64,000 nt of DNA from Pseudoalteromonas sp. EB27 (GCF_001974875.1 NZ_MTQD01000009.1:62001-126000); one strand, 5' to 3'; shown: positions 35,060 to 43,964, counted from the stretch's first letter. Notes: a model not told the origin generated them from the sequence alone. Numbers and translations: made by a program.

Positions 35060-35826
35060 GTAGCGCTTTATGTGTGCTAACTGGTGCAACAGGCGGAATA
35101 GGGCAAGCGATTGCTAAAGCCCTATATGCAAAAGGGTGGAAGTTACTGCTTGTAGGACGTAATACGCAAGACCTTGAAAAACTGAGCCGTGAATGCCCAG
35201 ACAGTGAAATATTTACAGGCGACTTAACCGACGATACAACACGCATTAACTTAGCAATAAAAGCCAAGCAACTCGGTGGCGTTAGGTTACTTATTAACAA
35301 TGCCGGTATAAATACAATGCAAAGCCTTGAGCACACAAGTAATGAGCAAATAGATAATATGCTTACTACTAATTTGTCGGTGCCTATTAAATTATGCCAG
35401 CTATTTTTAGGGCAGTTAGCGTATACCAAAGGCACCATTGTTAACGTGGGATCATCGTTTGGCAGTATTGGTTACCCGTTTCAAACACTTTATTGCGCCA
35501 GTAAATTTGGTTTACGTGGTTTTACAGAGGCGCTCTCGCGTGAGCTTAACGGCTCAGGTGTTAAAGTGACCTATTTAGCACCAAGAGCGACAGATACATC
35601 TATTAATAGCAGTAAAGCGCGGGCAATGAATAAAGAGCTCGGTAATAAAATGGACTCGCCAGAATTAGTTGCTCAAGAGTTATTAGCACTTATAAATTCG
35701 AATCAAACAAGGCGTTTTATTGGTTTTCCTGAGAAATTATTTGCACGTATTAATGGCGCATTCCCAAGCGTTGTTGATAACGCTATTGCAAAACAACTTC
35801 CTAAAATTAAACACTTTTTAAGTTAA
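35056..35826 (+). CDS. short-chain dehydrogenase/reductase
   Basis: Classical SDR of 256 residues. The cofactor motif is TGATGGIGQA at residues 9-18, the NNAG motif appears as LLINNAGINT, the catalytic serine is in VGSSFGS, and YxxxK is YCASK. Cofactor preference for NADPH is suggested by the basic residue after strand 2 (LVGRNTQDL). It likely reduces or oxidises a carbonyl in the product made by the three upstream enzymes. The start overlaps the oxidase gene by four bases. Confidence 0.85.
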   Translation: MSSALCVLTGATGGIGQAIAKALYAKGWKLLLVGRNTQDLEKLSRECPDSEIFTGDLTDDTTRINLAIKAKQLGGVRLLINNAGINTMQSLEHTSNEQIDNMLTTNLSVPIKLCQLFLGQLAYTKGTIVNVGSSFGSIGYPFQTLYCASKFGLRGFTEALSRELNGSGVKVTYLAPRATDTSINSSKARAMNKELGNKMDSPELVAQELLALINSNQTRRFIGFPEKLFARINGAFPSVVDNAIAKQLPKIKHFLS

Positions 35827-35847
35827 CAAACACACGAGGACAAGATT

Positions 35848-36507
35848 ATGTATAAATTTACCCTAGCATTATCTCTAATACTAACAACTGTATTTACAAC
35901 TGTATTTACAACTGCAGTAAACGCAGATGAAACACAAGACTTAACCTCTATTCAACAAAAGTGGGCAATTGCTAACTATGAACTTGAAGATGATGCGCAA
36001 ATAGATGCGTTTACACAACTAAGTGAGCAAAGCGCGTTATTTGTTAAAAACTATCCAGACTCGGCACAACCACACATTTGGAATGGCATTGTGTTAGCCA
36101 GCTTTGCAGGCGCAAAAGGTGGCTTGGGCGCACTTGGTTTAGCAAAAGAAGCTAAAGCGTCACTTGAAAATGCACTCTCAATTGATGGTACAGCATTAAA
36201 TGGCTCCGCTTACGCAAGTCTTGCAACGCTTTATAGCAAAGTACCTGGTTGGCCAATTGGTTTTGGTGATGACGACAAAGCTGAAAAATTATTTAAACAA
36301 GCCCTCGCTTTTAATCTCGAAGGCATTGATACTAATTACTTATACGGTGAATATTTGTATGACGAAGGCGATTATAAACAAGCTAAAGCACGACTACTTG
36401 TAGCACAAGCAGCGGGCATTCGGGATACTCGTGCAAAAGCAGATGAGTATCGCCAACAAGCAATAAGTCAGCTATTGGCAAAAGTAGATAAAAAACTAAA
36501 AAGATAA
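35848..36507 (+). CDS. exported TPR-like protein
   Basis: A 219-residue protein with signal peptide (cleavage near AVNA). It has helical repeats of tetratricopeptide character (for example KAEKLFKQALAFNLEGIDTNYLYGEYLYDEGDYKQAKARL), so it is likely periplasmic and scaffolding. The signal peptide contains a 12-bp tandem duplication (TVFT repeated), a slippage product. It lies 21 bp after the SDR and 7 bp before the response regulator, still within the same transcript. No enzymatic motif is seen. Confidence 0.7.
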   Translation: MYKFTLALSLILTTVFTTVFTTAVNADETQDLTSIQQKWAIANYELEDDAQIDAFTQLSEQSALFVKNYPDSAQPHIWNGIVLASFAGAKGGLGALGLAKEAKASLENALSIDGTALNGSAYASLATLYSKVPGWPIGFGDDDKAEKLFKQALAFNLEGIDTNYLYGEYLYDEGDYKQAKARLLVAQAAGIRDTRAKADEYRQQAISQLLAKVDKKLKR

Positions 36508-36514
36508 ACACATA

Positions 36515-37174
36515 ATGCATTTATTACTCGTTGAGGACGATCATTTAGTGGCGCAAGGGCTTATTCGCTCTTTGCGTCAAGAGGGCTACAGCGTAGAGCA
36601 TAGTGGCACAGTTAAGCACGCCTTAGAGTACCTTTCTAGTGGTGAGATTGAGCTTGTTATTCTCGATTTAGGATTACCTGATGGCGACGGCTCGCAAGTT
36701 TTAAAGCATATTAAAGCACAAAAAAAAGTTATTCCGGTGGTTATTTTAACTGCTCGCGGCAGTATTGATGACAAAGTCCAAGGGCTAGATATGGGAGCAG
36801 ACGATTACCTTGCAAAGCCGTTTGATCCTGCTGAGTTATTTGCTCGATTACGTGTAGCAAGCCGGCGCATTAACCAAACACAATCAAGCTTATTGCGCTG
36901 TGGTGATGTAGTAATGGATACCTCTGCTCATACAGTTGCACTAAGTGGGCAATCACTTACACTACCACGAAAAGAATACATGCTTTTAAAAGCGCTGATG
37001 GAAAATCAGGGAAGGGTGCAATCAAAACAACAACTCGAAAACAAACTTTACCAATGGGGTGAAGAAGTCGGCTCTAATGCCATAGAGGTGCATATTCATC
37101 ATCTTCGTAAAAAGTTCCCTAGCGATTTTATTAAAACCTTACGTGGCATTGGCTACGTGGTTGGTAAGCGTTAG
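36515..37174 (+). CDS. OmpR-family response regulator, QseB/PmrA type
   Basis: Two-component regulator of 219 residues. The receiver domain has E7-D8-D9, phospho-acceptor Asp51 (LDLGLPDG) and Lys101 (AKPFD). The C-terminal winged helix ends with SNAIEVHIHHLRKKF, a sequence typical of the QseB/PmrA/BasR subgroup. That subgroup binds direct repeats of the form YTTAAK-N5-YTTAAK, and exactly such a site lies before the first gene of this operon, suggesting autoregulation. Its kinase follows 26 bp downstream. Confidence 0.9.
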   Translation: MHLLLVEDDHLVAQGLIRSLRQEGYSVEHSGTVKHALEYLSSGEIELVILDLGLPDGDGSQVLKHIKAQKKVIPVVILTARGSIDDKVQGLDMGADDYLAKPFDPAELFARLRVASRRINQTQSSLLRCGDVVMDTSAHTVALSGQSLTLPRKEYMLLKALMENQGRVQSKQQLENKLYQWGEEVGSNAIEVHIHHLRKKFPSDFIKTLRGIGYVVGKR

Positions 37175-37200
37175 GGTGTGTTTATCTTTCGAGGTTGAAA

Positions 37201-38514
37201 ATGTCTATTCGTAAACGTCTGACCTTAATTTTACTTTCAATGATGGTGCTTACTTTTTTTTTAGCATTAGTAAAAGGCTATCAAAAAAGCATGCTCCACG
37301 GCGAAAACTTGCTTGATAATGAACTTAAAATAGTGGCTGGCGTTTTAATTGAGCAACCATTAGCACTAAGCAAAAATGCAGTACAAGTAAGCAATAATAG
37401 TGCTCAGTTGTTGTATCAAATTTGGCAAAATAATAGTTTACTTAGTGGCTCATCGAGTTTAAAGAATAACCAAATTAGTTTTAGCGAGGGCTTTCAAACT
37501 GCCAATGTAGCAGGGCAGCGTATGCGAGTGTTTGTGATGAGAAAAAATACCCGTAAAGTCATCGTTGCTGAGCCTATGGCAAAGCGGTTTGAATTAGCTG
37601 AAGCCGTTATTTTATCTGCAATGTTACCTATGCTATGGGCTGTCCCTCTGCTTGCTATTTTTATAAGTTTTTTCGTTAAATACGCATTAGCCCCTCTTAC
37701 CCGACTATCTAAGCAGCTGGCTACTCGCCAAGCAAACGACTTTACGCCAATTAACTGGCAGGTAACCGATGAAGAAATTAAACCTGTTATTAATCGTTTA
37801 AACGATTTATTTAAACGAGTAGAAACCGCTTACTTACGAGAGCGTTTTTTTGCCTCAGATGCAGCTCACGAATTACGTACCCCGCTCAGTAGCTTAAAAA
37901 TTAATGTACATAATTTGGCTAATAAACAAAGTAACTCGCAAAACCATCAAGAATTACAAGCTATGTCGCAGGGCATTAATCGCTTAAGTAATATTGTTGA
38001 ACAAATGCTAATTTTAGGGCGCACTCAGCCTGAGCAATGGCAAAAGCAGTTTAGTGAACAGTCATTGCTAGCGATTACTCAGCAAGTCGTATCGGAGCAA
38101 TACGACAAAATAGATGAAAAAAACCAAACGATTAGCCTCGAAGGTGATGATTTTGTAATTAATGGTGATGAGTTTACATTAACCACACTCATCGCTAATT
38201 TACTTAGCAATGCCATAAAATACACACCCAATAATGGTCAAATAATAATTAAACTAGCATCAAATAATAACAGCTTTAGTTGGCAAATTGATGATTCTGG
38301 TGCGGGCATGACTGAAGAGCAAAAAGAGCGAATATTCAATCGCTTTTATCGCGTGGGTGGCGATCAACATCCATCAGGCGAGCAAGGTGCGGGTTTAGGT
38401 ATGGCGATTGTCCAACACATAATTGCTATTTATGGCGCAAGTATTTATTTAGCGAATAGCTCTTTAGGCGGACTAACCGTTAAGGTTACTTTTACAGGAG
38501 TAAAAAGTGACTAA
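37201..38514 (+). CDS. sensor histidine kinase, QseC/PmrB type
   Basis: Membrane kinase of 437 residues. It has two membrane segments (about residues 8-25 and 140-160) around a periplasmic sensor of roughly 115 residues, a HAMP-like linker, the phospho-accepting His223 in DAAHELRTPLSSL, and an ATPase domain with NLLSNAIKYTP, DDSGAGM, FNRFYRVGG and GAGLGMAI. The start ATG follows GAGG by six bases. The ligand is unknown; relatives sense Fe(III) or other envelope signals, consistent with the metal-type genes downstream. Its stop overlaps the cupredoxin start by eight bases. Confidence 0.9.
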   Translation: MSIRKRLTLILLSMMVLTFFLALVKGYQKSMLHGENLLDNELKIVAGVLIEQPLALSKNAVQVSNNSAQLLYQIWQNNSLLSGSSSLKNNQISFSEGFQTANVAGQRMRVFVMRKNTRKVIVAEPMAKRFELAEAVILSAMLPMLWAVPLLAIFISFFVKYALAPLTRLSKQLATRQANDFTPINWQVTDEEIKPVINRLNDLFKRVETAYLRERFFASDAAHELRTPLSSLKINVHNLANKQSNSQNHQELQAMSQGINRLSNIVEQMLILGRTQPEQWQKQFSEQSLLAITQQVVSEQYDKIDEKNQTISLEGDDFVINGDEFTLTTLIANLLSNAIKYTPNNGQIIIKLASNNNSFSWQIDDSGAGMTEEQKERIFNRFYRVGGDQHPSGEQGAGLGMAIVQHIIAIYGASIYLANSSLGGLTVKVTFTGVKSD

Positions 38515-38860
38515 ACGTTTATTTAATCACTGCCTTTGTTGTTTGCTATTTTTGTCGTTTAACGCGGCGAGTAAAGAGTATCTTATTATTTTAAAAGATC
38601 ATTTGTTTTACCCCTCGCAAATAATTATTCCCGCAAACAAAAAAGTAAAACTATTGATAGAAAACCAAGACAGTACACCAGAAGAGTTTGATAGCTTTGA
38701 TCTAAACAGAGAAAAAGTACTCTACCCAAATCGTAAAAGCATTATTTATATAGGACCGCTAAGTAAAGGGCATTACGAATTTTTTGGTGAGTTTTCGCCC
38801 AATACAGCAAGGGGCGTTGTAATAGTTAGCGATGAAGGGGCGCAGCATGCTAATAACTAG
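38507..38860 (+). CDS. cupredoxin-like periplasmic protein
   Basis: A 117-residue protein with a signal peptide (cleavage near NAASKE) and a single cupredoxin-like beta-sandwich. The blocks FYPSQIIIPANKKVKLLIENQD, EEFDSFDLNREKVLYPN and GPLSKGHYEFFGEFSPNTARGVVIV match the type found next to FTR1-like permeases. The mature part contains no cysteine or methionine and only three histidines, so the classical type 1 copper site is absent. It starts with GTG, supported by AGGAG six bases upstream. It may deliver or buffer metal for the next protein. Confidence 0.75.
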   Translation: MTKRLFNHCLCCLLFLSFNAASKEYLIILKDHLFYPSQIIIPANKKVKLLIENQDSTPEEFDSFDLNREKVLYPNRKSIIYIGPLSKGHYEFFGEFSPNTARGVVIVSDEGAQHANN

Positions 38861-39587
38861 TTTAGTCATGAGCCTTAATCAATTACTACCGGTGGCTATT
38901 TTATTAGTGCTACTACAAGTAGTTAAAAAACAGAGCTCTTTGCAAATAGGGTCTGCTTTAGTAATAGGCGCGGTAATGTCGTTTTTGTACATGCAAAGTG
39001 CGTCGTGGGTGAGCCAGTGGTTTGAACACCAAGGGTTAGAGTACTCACAAATAGGGCTATGTATCACTATATTTATTGCTGTATTGGTTTTTGCACTAAA
39101 GCAAAAGTCAGCGGCATTTTATATCGCAATTATAAGCACAATAACGCTGTATTTAAGCCACTATATTATTTACCTCACCAGTTTTTGGCAAAATAATGAT
39201 GCAGGGCAAAGCTTATTTATTGGCACTTTATTAGGTGTTGGGATTTGTTTAAGTTTTAGCGTATTGCTGTACTTTTTAATGAATGCAATTAAGTACCGCT
39301 TTGGTATGTATCCGCTTTTTACTTTGCTTGCTTTTAATAGCGCGGCTAAGTTATTAGTTGCACTGGATTTGGCAAGTCAAATAGATTTAATTACAAACAC
39401 CTCAACAGTGTGGGATTTACGTGATTTGTTAAGCGAAAACTCTGAGCTAGGCCGCGTACTGCGTGCTCTGGTTGGTTACGAGGCCACTCCTGATTTAATG
39501 AGTGTACTTATATATAGTACAAGCAGCGTATTATTTTTATTACTTTGTTACGTAATTCCAGCTTCAATAACTAAGGAACGTGTATGA
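38847..39587 (+). CDS. FTR1-family-like permease lacking REXXE motifs
   Basis: A 246-residue inner-membrane protein with about seven helices, similar in layout to FTR1/EfeU iron permeases and ending with the family-like WDLRDLLSENSELGRVLRALVGYEATP. In FTR1 the first and fourth helices carry REGLE-type motifs that bind ferric iron. Here the first reads SLNQLLPVAILL and the second region LSHYIIYL, so both are gone. Transport of another ion or a purely structural role is possible. The ATG with AGGGG upstream overlaps the cupredoxin gene by 14 bases. Confidence 0.7.
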   Translation: MLITSLVMSLNQLLPVAILLVLLQVVKKQSSLQIGSALVIGAVMSFLYMQSASWVSQWFEHQGLEYSQIGLCITIFIAVLVFALKQKSAAFYIAIISTITLYLSHYIIYLTSFWQNNDAGQSLFIGTLLGVGICLSFSVLLYFLMNAIKYRFGMYPLFTLLAFNSAAKLLVALDLASQIDLITNTSTVWDLRDLLSENSELGRVLRALVGYEATPDLMSVLIYSTSSVLFLLLCYVIPASITKERV

Positions 39588-40300
39588 AAGCACTCAACCT
39601 ATATTTAGCGCTTAGTTTTATCGCTCTTTGTTTGTTGGTATTCTCAATCCAAGCAAAGGCCGATGGTATTGTTGTTGATAAGGTATATCACCCCTATGTT
39701 TTGCCTTTTGAGCGTGAGTTTGAGTGGCGATTAGTGTCGCACCAAACAGATAGTGGCAACATACTAGCGCAGCGTTTGGGTGGTGGTGGAGCTATTAACG
39801 ATACAATGGCACTGGAAGGCTATTTAGTTGGTGAGCGAGACGATAACGGCGACTTTGGTTTAGAAGCTTATGAGCTTGAGCTACGCTGGCAATTGATTGA
39901 GCAAGGTAAATTATGGGCCGATTGGGGGGCATTATTTGAGCTTGAAAAAAAACATAATGAAGATGTGTATGAAGCAACTTCGGGTTTTGTGATCGAAAAA
40001 GAATTTGGAAAAATGAGCCTTACACTAAACGCTTTTTTGGTTTATGAGTGGGGGCAAGACATTAAAAATGAATGGGAAAGTGAGTTTAGAGCACAATATC
40101 GCTATCGCTATCGTTCTGCTTTTCAGCCTTCTATAGAGGTGTACGTAGGAGAGGACTTTGTTGGTATAGGGCCTGGCTTTATAGGTTTACAGCGCTTTGA
40201 TGGGCAAAAGCAATTAAAGTGGGAAGCAGGTTTCATCACTGAGATAAGCCAATCAGAAAAAAACCATAGTTTTAGGCTCGCATTAGAATTTGAATTTTAA
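39584..40300 (+). CDS. outer-membrane beta-barrel-like protein
   Basis: Last gene of the operon, 238 residues. A signal peptide ends near QAKA. The remainder alternates polar and aromatic residues in amphipathic strands (EREFEWRLVSHQ, YELELRWQLIEQG, MSLTLNAFLVYEWG, SEFRAQYRYRYRS) and ends HSFRLALEFEF with a terminal phenylalanine, as is usual for outer-membrane barrels. It could be a small channel or sensor for the metal module. It overlaps the permease gene by four bases (ATGA). No close family is recognised. Confidence 0.65.
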   Translation: MKALNLYLALSFIALCLLVFSIQAKADGIVVDKVYHPYVLPFEREFEWRLVSHQTDSGNILAQRLGGGGAINDTMALEGYLVGERDDNGDFGLEAYELELRWQLIEQGKLWADWGALFELEKKHNEDVYEATSGFVIEKEFGKMSLTLNAFLVYEWGQDIKNEWESEFRAQYRYRYRSAFQPSIEVYVGEDFVGIGPGFIGLQRFDGQKQLKWEAGFITEISQSEKNHSFRLALEFEF

Positions 40301-40351
40301 TAATAAATAAAAGCTGTTTTGGTTGTTATCATTCTGATTATAGATAGGTAC

Positions 40352-40379
40352 TTGACATATTATTTAAACTCTATATAGT
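40352..40379 (+). promoter_or_regulatory. cold-shock gene promoter
   Basis: TTGACA (40352-40357), a 16-base spacer and TATAGT (40374-40379) precede a roughly 150-base leader before the cold-shock start. Long structured leaders are typical of cspA-type genes. Confidence 0.6.
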
Positions 40380-40534
40380 GGGTCGCAGCTAGAAAGAAAG
40401 CATGTAAGCTATAAATCTCCATTTCGATATAAGTAATACTTGTAGTTCCGTCCTGAAGTTTTTAAAGTACCATCTCATTTTTTGCTACACCCGCTCTTAT
40501 GAGCATATTTTTATTTTTATTTCAGGATATTACA

Positions 40535-40744
40535 ATGTCTAACATCGTATCAGGTACAGTTAAGTGGTTTAACGAGTCTAAAGGTTTTGGTTTCATCGAG
40601 CAAGAAAATGGCCCAGACGTTTTCGCACATTTCTCAGCAATCAAAAGCGAAGGTTTCAAAACTTTAGCTGAAGGCCAACGTGTAGAGTTTACTCTTTCAC
40701 AAGGTCAAAAAGGTCCACAAGCTGATAACATCACAGCTGTATAA
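40535..40744 (+). CDS. cold-shock protein, CspA family
   Basis: Small RNA chaperone of 69 residues with the cold-shock domain: [21 protein letters not shown] contains RNP1 (KGFGFI) and DVFAHFSAI contains RNP2. It melts RNA secondary structure, often during cold or stationary phase. I use the ATG with AGGA seven bases upstream; a longer frame starting 12 codons earlier would add a hydrophobic tail not found in the family. The long leader and strong terminator mark it as a single-gene unit. Confidence 0.94.
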   Translation: MSNIVSGTVKWFNESKGFGFIEQENGPDVFAHFSAIKSEGFKTLAEGQRVEFTLSQGQKGPQADNITAV

Positions 40745-40765
40745 TTTTACTTTTTAAGTAAAATG

Positions 40766-40792
40766 AAAAAAAGCGCTTAAGGCGCTTTTTTT
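40766..40792 (+). terminator. terminator of the cold-shock gene
   Basis: Perfect 11-bp stem AAAAAAAGCGC/GCGCTTTTTTT with a 5-base loop. Confidence 0.9.
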
Positions 40793-40984
40793 GTGTCTGG
40801 AATTTGACTCAAACCAAACAACGCCCATTATCAATGTAAATTAGCTAAATGATATTGCTATTATTAAGCCCCACCTAATATTTGTTTTCTATTCTTCTGA
40901 GTCATTCTTCTAAGCCATTGCGCTAATGCAAGTGAGTTTAAGCTTGTAATTTATACCGAACATTTCTCCCTTATAATTTTAAAA

Positions 40985-41700
40985 CGACAAAGATCAGCTT
41001 GTTGGTATTACTCTCGCTATTGTAAAAGATATTTGCACAGCTATTGCTATAACCAGCGTGTTTAAATTGCCTCTTTGGGAGCATGCTTATAATTTATACC
41101 AACCTGCATAAATCTTTGATCAATTTAACGAATTAAATTGCACTATAACGTCGTTAAAAATTTTTTATTTAGAACAACTAGATACAAAAATTTTTGCCTA
41201 GTTCTAGCGTAATTTCCTTAACGTTAAATAGACCCCATACATAAGCAGATTGGTATTAGTTCAAAAAGACCCTCACTTAGGTCTTGTTCTAATTGCTAAA
41301 AACACCGAGCATGAACCTCTATTTATTGGTATTAGTATAGATAATCCAAAATATGCAAAGCAGTTTTTTTTAAATTGTAAGAGGTGATATATACGAGTCA
41401 TTAGTAAATAAAATTGGTTTTAAAACGGGTGAAAACTTACCGATTTATGGAGACAAAAAACAATTTATAGATTTGTTTTAAAAAGAAAAATAGATCTAAT
41501 TTTAGACTTAGAATTTATAATATAATATAGCTAGAGCTCTTTAGATATAGAGTAAATGACGTAGTGAAGGGCAAAAATCACCCCATCCTAAGTTTGCTGG
41601 TAATTACATAGCATTTATTAATCGGTACCTAAACCTATTATAAAGCGATTTAACAATGAGTATAAAAAGTTAAAAACGAAAGGTGACTTTGCTGCTTATA
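40985..41700 (+). pseudogene. decayed periplasmic substrate-binding protein gene
   Basis: Fragments in three frames read as one protein of the bacterial substrate-binding family 3 type. The first is DQLVGITLAIVKDICTAI...LPLWEHAYNLY (about 40997-41098). The MITE at 41094-41258 follows, then PHLGLVLIAKNTEHEPLFIG (from about 41267), a frameshift near 41370, and RGDIYESLVNKIGFKTG...LPIYGDKKQFIDLF. Several stops and another frame shift follow before NNEYKKLKTKGDFAAYKYP (about 41653-41710). The order of blocks parallels the intact gene at 41721-42431 (PWARAY, LARTVERENKFYWIG). It ends convergently with that gene. Start and limits are approximate. Confidence 0.65.
41094..41258. mobile_element. MITE-like element, TATACCAA family, inside a pseudogene
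   Basis: A 165-bp element with ends TTATACCAACCTGC and GCAGATTGGTATTA. It is the reverse complement of the element at 19538-19750 without that copy's 48-bp insert. It has no coding capacity. It interrupts a substrate-binding-protein reading frame. Confidence 0.8.
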
Positions 41701-41720
41701 AATACCCCACTATTATTAAT

Positions 41721-42431
41721 TTACCTTTCGTAAGGTAGCCTTTTATCTTTTTTTACTTTTAAAAAGGCAGCTTGTAGTGCTTCAACTAAACGCATATCTG
41801 TTTTTTTATTCGCAGCTAAATAAGCATCAATTGTTAGCTCATCTATTTTATAAATGAACCTTAAGTGTGCTGGTTTGAGCTTTAGATAGTCGCTCATCTG
41901 CTGCATATATAATGGATCGTCTACAATTAAATCTACTTTTTTAGCTAATAGTAAAGAGTATGATTTTTGAATGTCAGAGGTTAAAACAGCTTCAAATCCA
42001 AGTTTCGTAAGGGTTTGTGTTGAAAAGTCATTGCGTTGCATTGCAATTTTATACACTTTTGCTTGTTCAGTATTATTTATAATAAGATCATTTCGCTCTG
42101 ATAGGCCGATAAAGCCCAGCTCAAATCGTCCAACTGGTCCAATCCAATAAAATTTATTTTCTCGCTCTACAGTGCGTGCAAGGCTGTATATAAAGGTATT
42201 TTTTAACTCATCTGCAATTTTATAAGCACGTGCCCAAGGATACATTTGAATGTTAGGTGTGAGATCTGCCTCAGCAAATATATCCCTAATAAATTGAGTA
42301 CCTTCACCTGCAACTTCGCCCTTAATTAATACTTGGTTTGGTGGCGCTAACTCAGTTACAACAAGCAGAGTGTCCTTTGCTTGAATATACACGGAACAAG
42401 TAAAAAGAAGGGAATAAAGAATATATTTCAC
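41721..42431 (-). CDS. periplasmic substrate-binding-like protein
   Basis: A 236-residue exported protein of the extracellular solute-binding family 3 type. A signal peptide (MKYILYSLLFTCSVYIQA) is followed by the family-like TELAPPNQ near residue 26, YPWARAYKIA near 64, SLARTVERENKFYWIGPVG near 83, KVDLIVDDPLYMQQM near 160 and a C-terminal helix. No ABC permease or ATPase gene is adjacent, so it may serve a sensory or orphan role, as common in this group. A decayed relative lies convergently next to it. Confidence 0.75.
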   Translation of the reverse strand: MKYILYSLLFTCSVYIQAKDTLLVVTELAPPNQVLIKGEVAGEGTQFIRDIFAEADLTPNIQMYPWARAYKIADELKNTFIYSLARTVERENKFYWIGPVGRFELGFIGLSERNDLIINNTEQAKVYKIAMQRNDFSTQTLTKLGFEAVLTSDIQKSYSLLLAKKVDLIVDDPLYMQQMSDYLKLKPAHLRFIYKIDELTIDAYLAANKKTDMRLVEALQAAFLKVKKDKRLPYER

Positions 42432-42737
42432 AATAGCGAATCGTCATTCGGTTAGCTTAAGTAATATAAGTGTGGCTGAAAATATGAAAAATACAAAAAA
42501 TATTTATGTGAACGTGTTACTAAGATATTGGTTTATTTGAGTTATGTACAACTATAAAGGAGGCTAGATAGGTAAACGGCTTGAGGTCTGAAGTAATTGA
42601 AGCTAAAAAACTATGCTCTAAAACGATAAAAGGGCCTTGCGGCCCTTGGTGAAGTATCGTTCAAGTCAGATAGAGCTTTAACCCCTTAAAGCGCTATCCT
42701 CTTGTTTTGCAACACCGGTGTTCATCTCAATAAGTTT
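42432..42737. other. intergenic region with terminator and palindrome
   Basis: A 306-bp spacer. It contains the nupC terminator (42630-42647) and a 12-bp perfect palindrome AACACCGGTGTT at 42711-42722. No gene was recognised. Confidence 0.5.
42630..42647 (-). terminator. terminator of udk-nupC
   Basis: Stem AAGGGCC/GGCCCTT with a 4-base loop. On the minus strand it is followed by TTATCGTTTT. Confidence 0.7.
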
Positions 42738-43964
42738 CTAAGCTAGCGAGAGGAAAAACCCAGCAATTGCTGCGCTCATAAGGTTAGCCATAGATCCTGC
42801 TAACACTGCTCTGAGCCCTAAGCGTGCGATATCCTTCCGCCTGCTAGGCGCCATACCGCCTAACCCACCTAGTAAAATGGCTATCGATGATAAGTTAGCA
42901 AAGCCACATAAAGCAAAAGTAACAATTGCTTGTGTGTGCGCACTTAACGTATCGCGATAATTTATAAAGTCTAAGTAAGCAACAAACTCGTTTACTACTA
43001 TCTTTTGACCAATAAAGCTGCCGGCTATAATCGCTTCATCCCATGGCACACCTAGTAACCATGCAACTGGAGCAAATACATAACCTAATATTTCTTGAAG
43101 CGTTAATGTTGGGTAATCAAACCACCCGCCAATACCGCCTAATAAACCATTTAATAGTGCAATTAGCGCTACAAAAGCAAGTAGCATTGCACCTACATTA
43201 AGTGCTAAATGCATACCGTTTGCTGCACCTGATGCTGCTGCATCAATTACATTTACAGGCTTATCTTCGTCATCTAAATCTAAATCAGCTAAGTTATCTT
43301 TAGGAGTTTCAGTTTCTGGCACAATCATCTTGGCCATTAAAAAACCACCTGGTGCAGCCATAAAGCTTGCTGCAATAAGATACTTAAGATCTACGCCAAT
43401 AATTACGTAACCGGCCATTACAGAGCCTGCTACAGTGGCTAAGCCACCTACCATCACTGCAAACAATTCTGATTTTGTCATCGTTGCTATAAATGGCTTA
43501 ACTATTAACGGAGCTTCAGTTTGGCCTACAAAAATATTTGCCGTTGCTGAAAGCGATTCTGTGCGAGAGGTTTTCAATAATTTTTGTAAACCGCCGCCTA
43601 AAATCCTAATTATCCAATCCATAATGCCAAGGTGATATAACACAGCAACAAGTGCTGAGAAAAACACGATAACGGGCAAAACTTGAATTGCAAAAATAAA
43701 ACCTAATGTGTCTTGTGAGGCAAGTGGACCAAATAAAAACCCAATACCATCATTAGCATAACCAATAACCGACGAAACGGCTGATGACATACTCGTTAAC
43801 ACATTTTTTCCTGCTTCGAAAAACAGAACAAAACCGCCAATAACAACTTGCATCGCAAACGCTATACCAACGGTTCTTAAATTAATTGCCTTGCGATTAG
43901 TTGACGCAGCAAAGGCAATGCTTAGTAGCACACACATGCCCACTAAGCTCATAAATGTTGTCAT
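42738..43964 (-). CDS. nupC: concentrative nucleoside transporter, NupC/CNT family
   Basis: Sodium- or proton-driven nucleoside importer of the CNT family, 408 residues with about ten membrane segments. Family blocks include [17 protein letters not shown] near residue 142, [15 protein letters not shown] near 173, [17 protein letters not shown] near 317 and [27 protein letters not shown] near 350. An acidic cytosolic loop ([12 protein letters not shown]) sits in the middle. It is cotranscribed with uridine kinase 17 bp upstream and faces away from the deoBD genes, forming a nucleoside-salvage locus. Confidence 0.94.
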   Translation of the reverse strand: MTTFMSLVGMCVLLSIAFAASTNRKAINLRTVGIAFAMQVVIGGFVLFFEAGKNVLTSMSSAVSSVIGYANDGIGFLFGPLASQDTLGFIFAIQVLPVIVFFSALVAVLYHLGIMDWIIRILGGGLQKLLKTSRTESLSATANIFVGQTEAPLIVKPFIATMTKSELFAVMVGGLATVAGSVMAGYVIIGVDLKYLIAASFMAAPGGFLMAKMIVPETETPKDNLADLDLDDEDKPVNVIDAAASGAANGMHLALNVGAMLLAFVALIALLNGLLGGIGGWFDYPTLTLQEILGYVFAPVAWLLGVPWDEAIIAGSFIGQKIVVNEFVAYLDFINYRDTLSAHTQAIVTFALCGFANLSSIAILLGGLGGMAPSRRKDIARLGLRAVLAGSMANLMSAAIAGFFLSLA

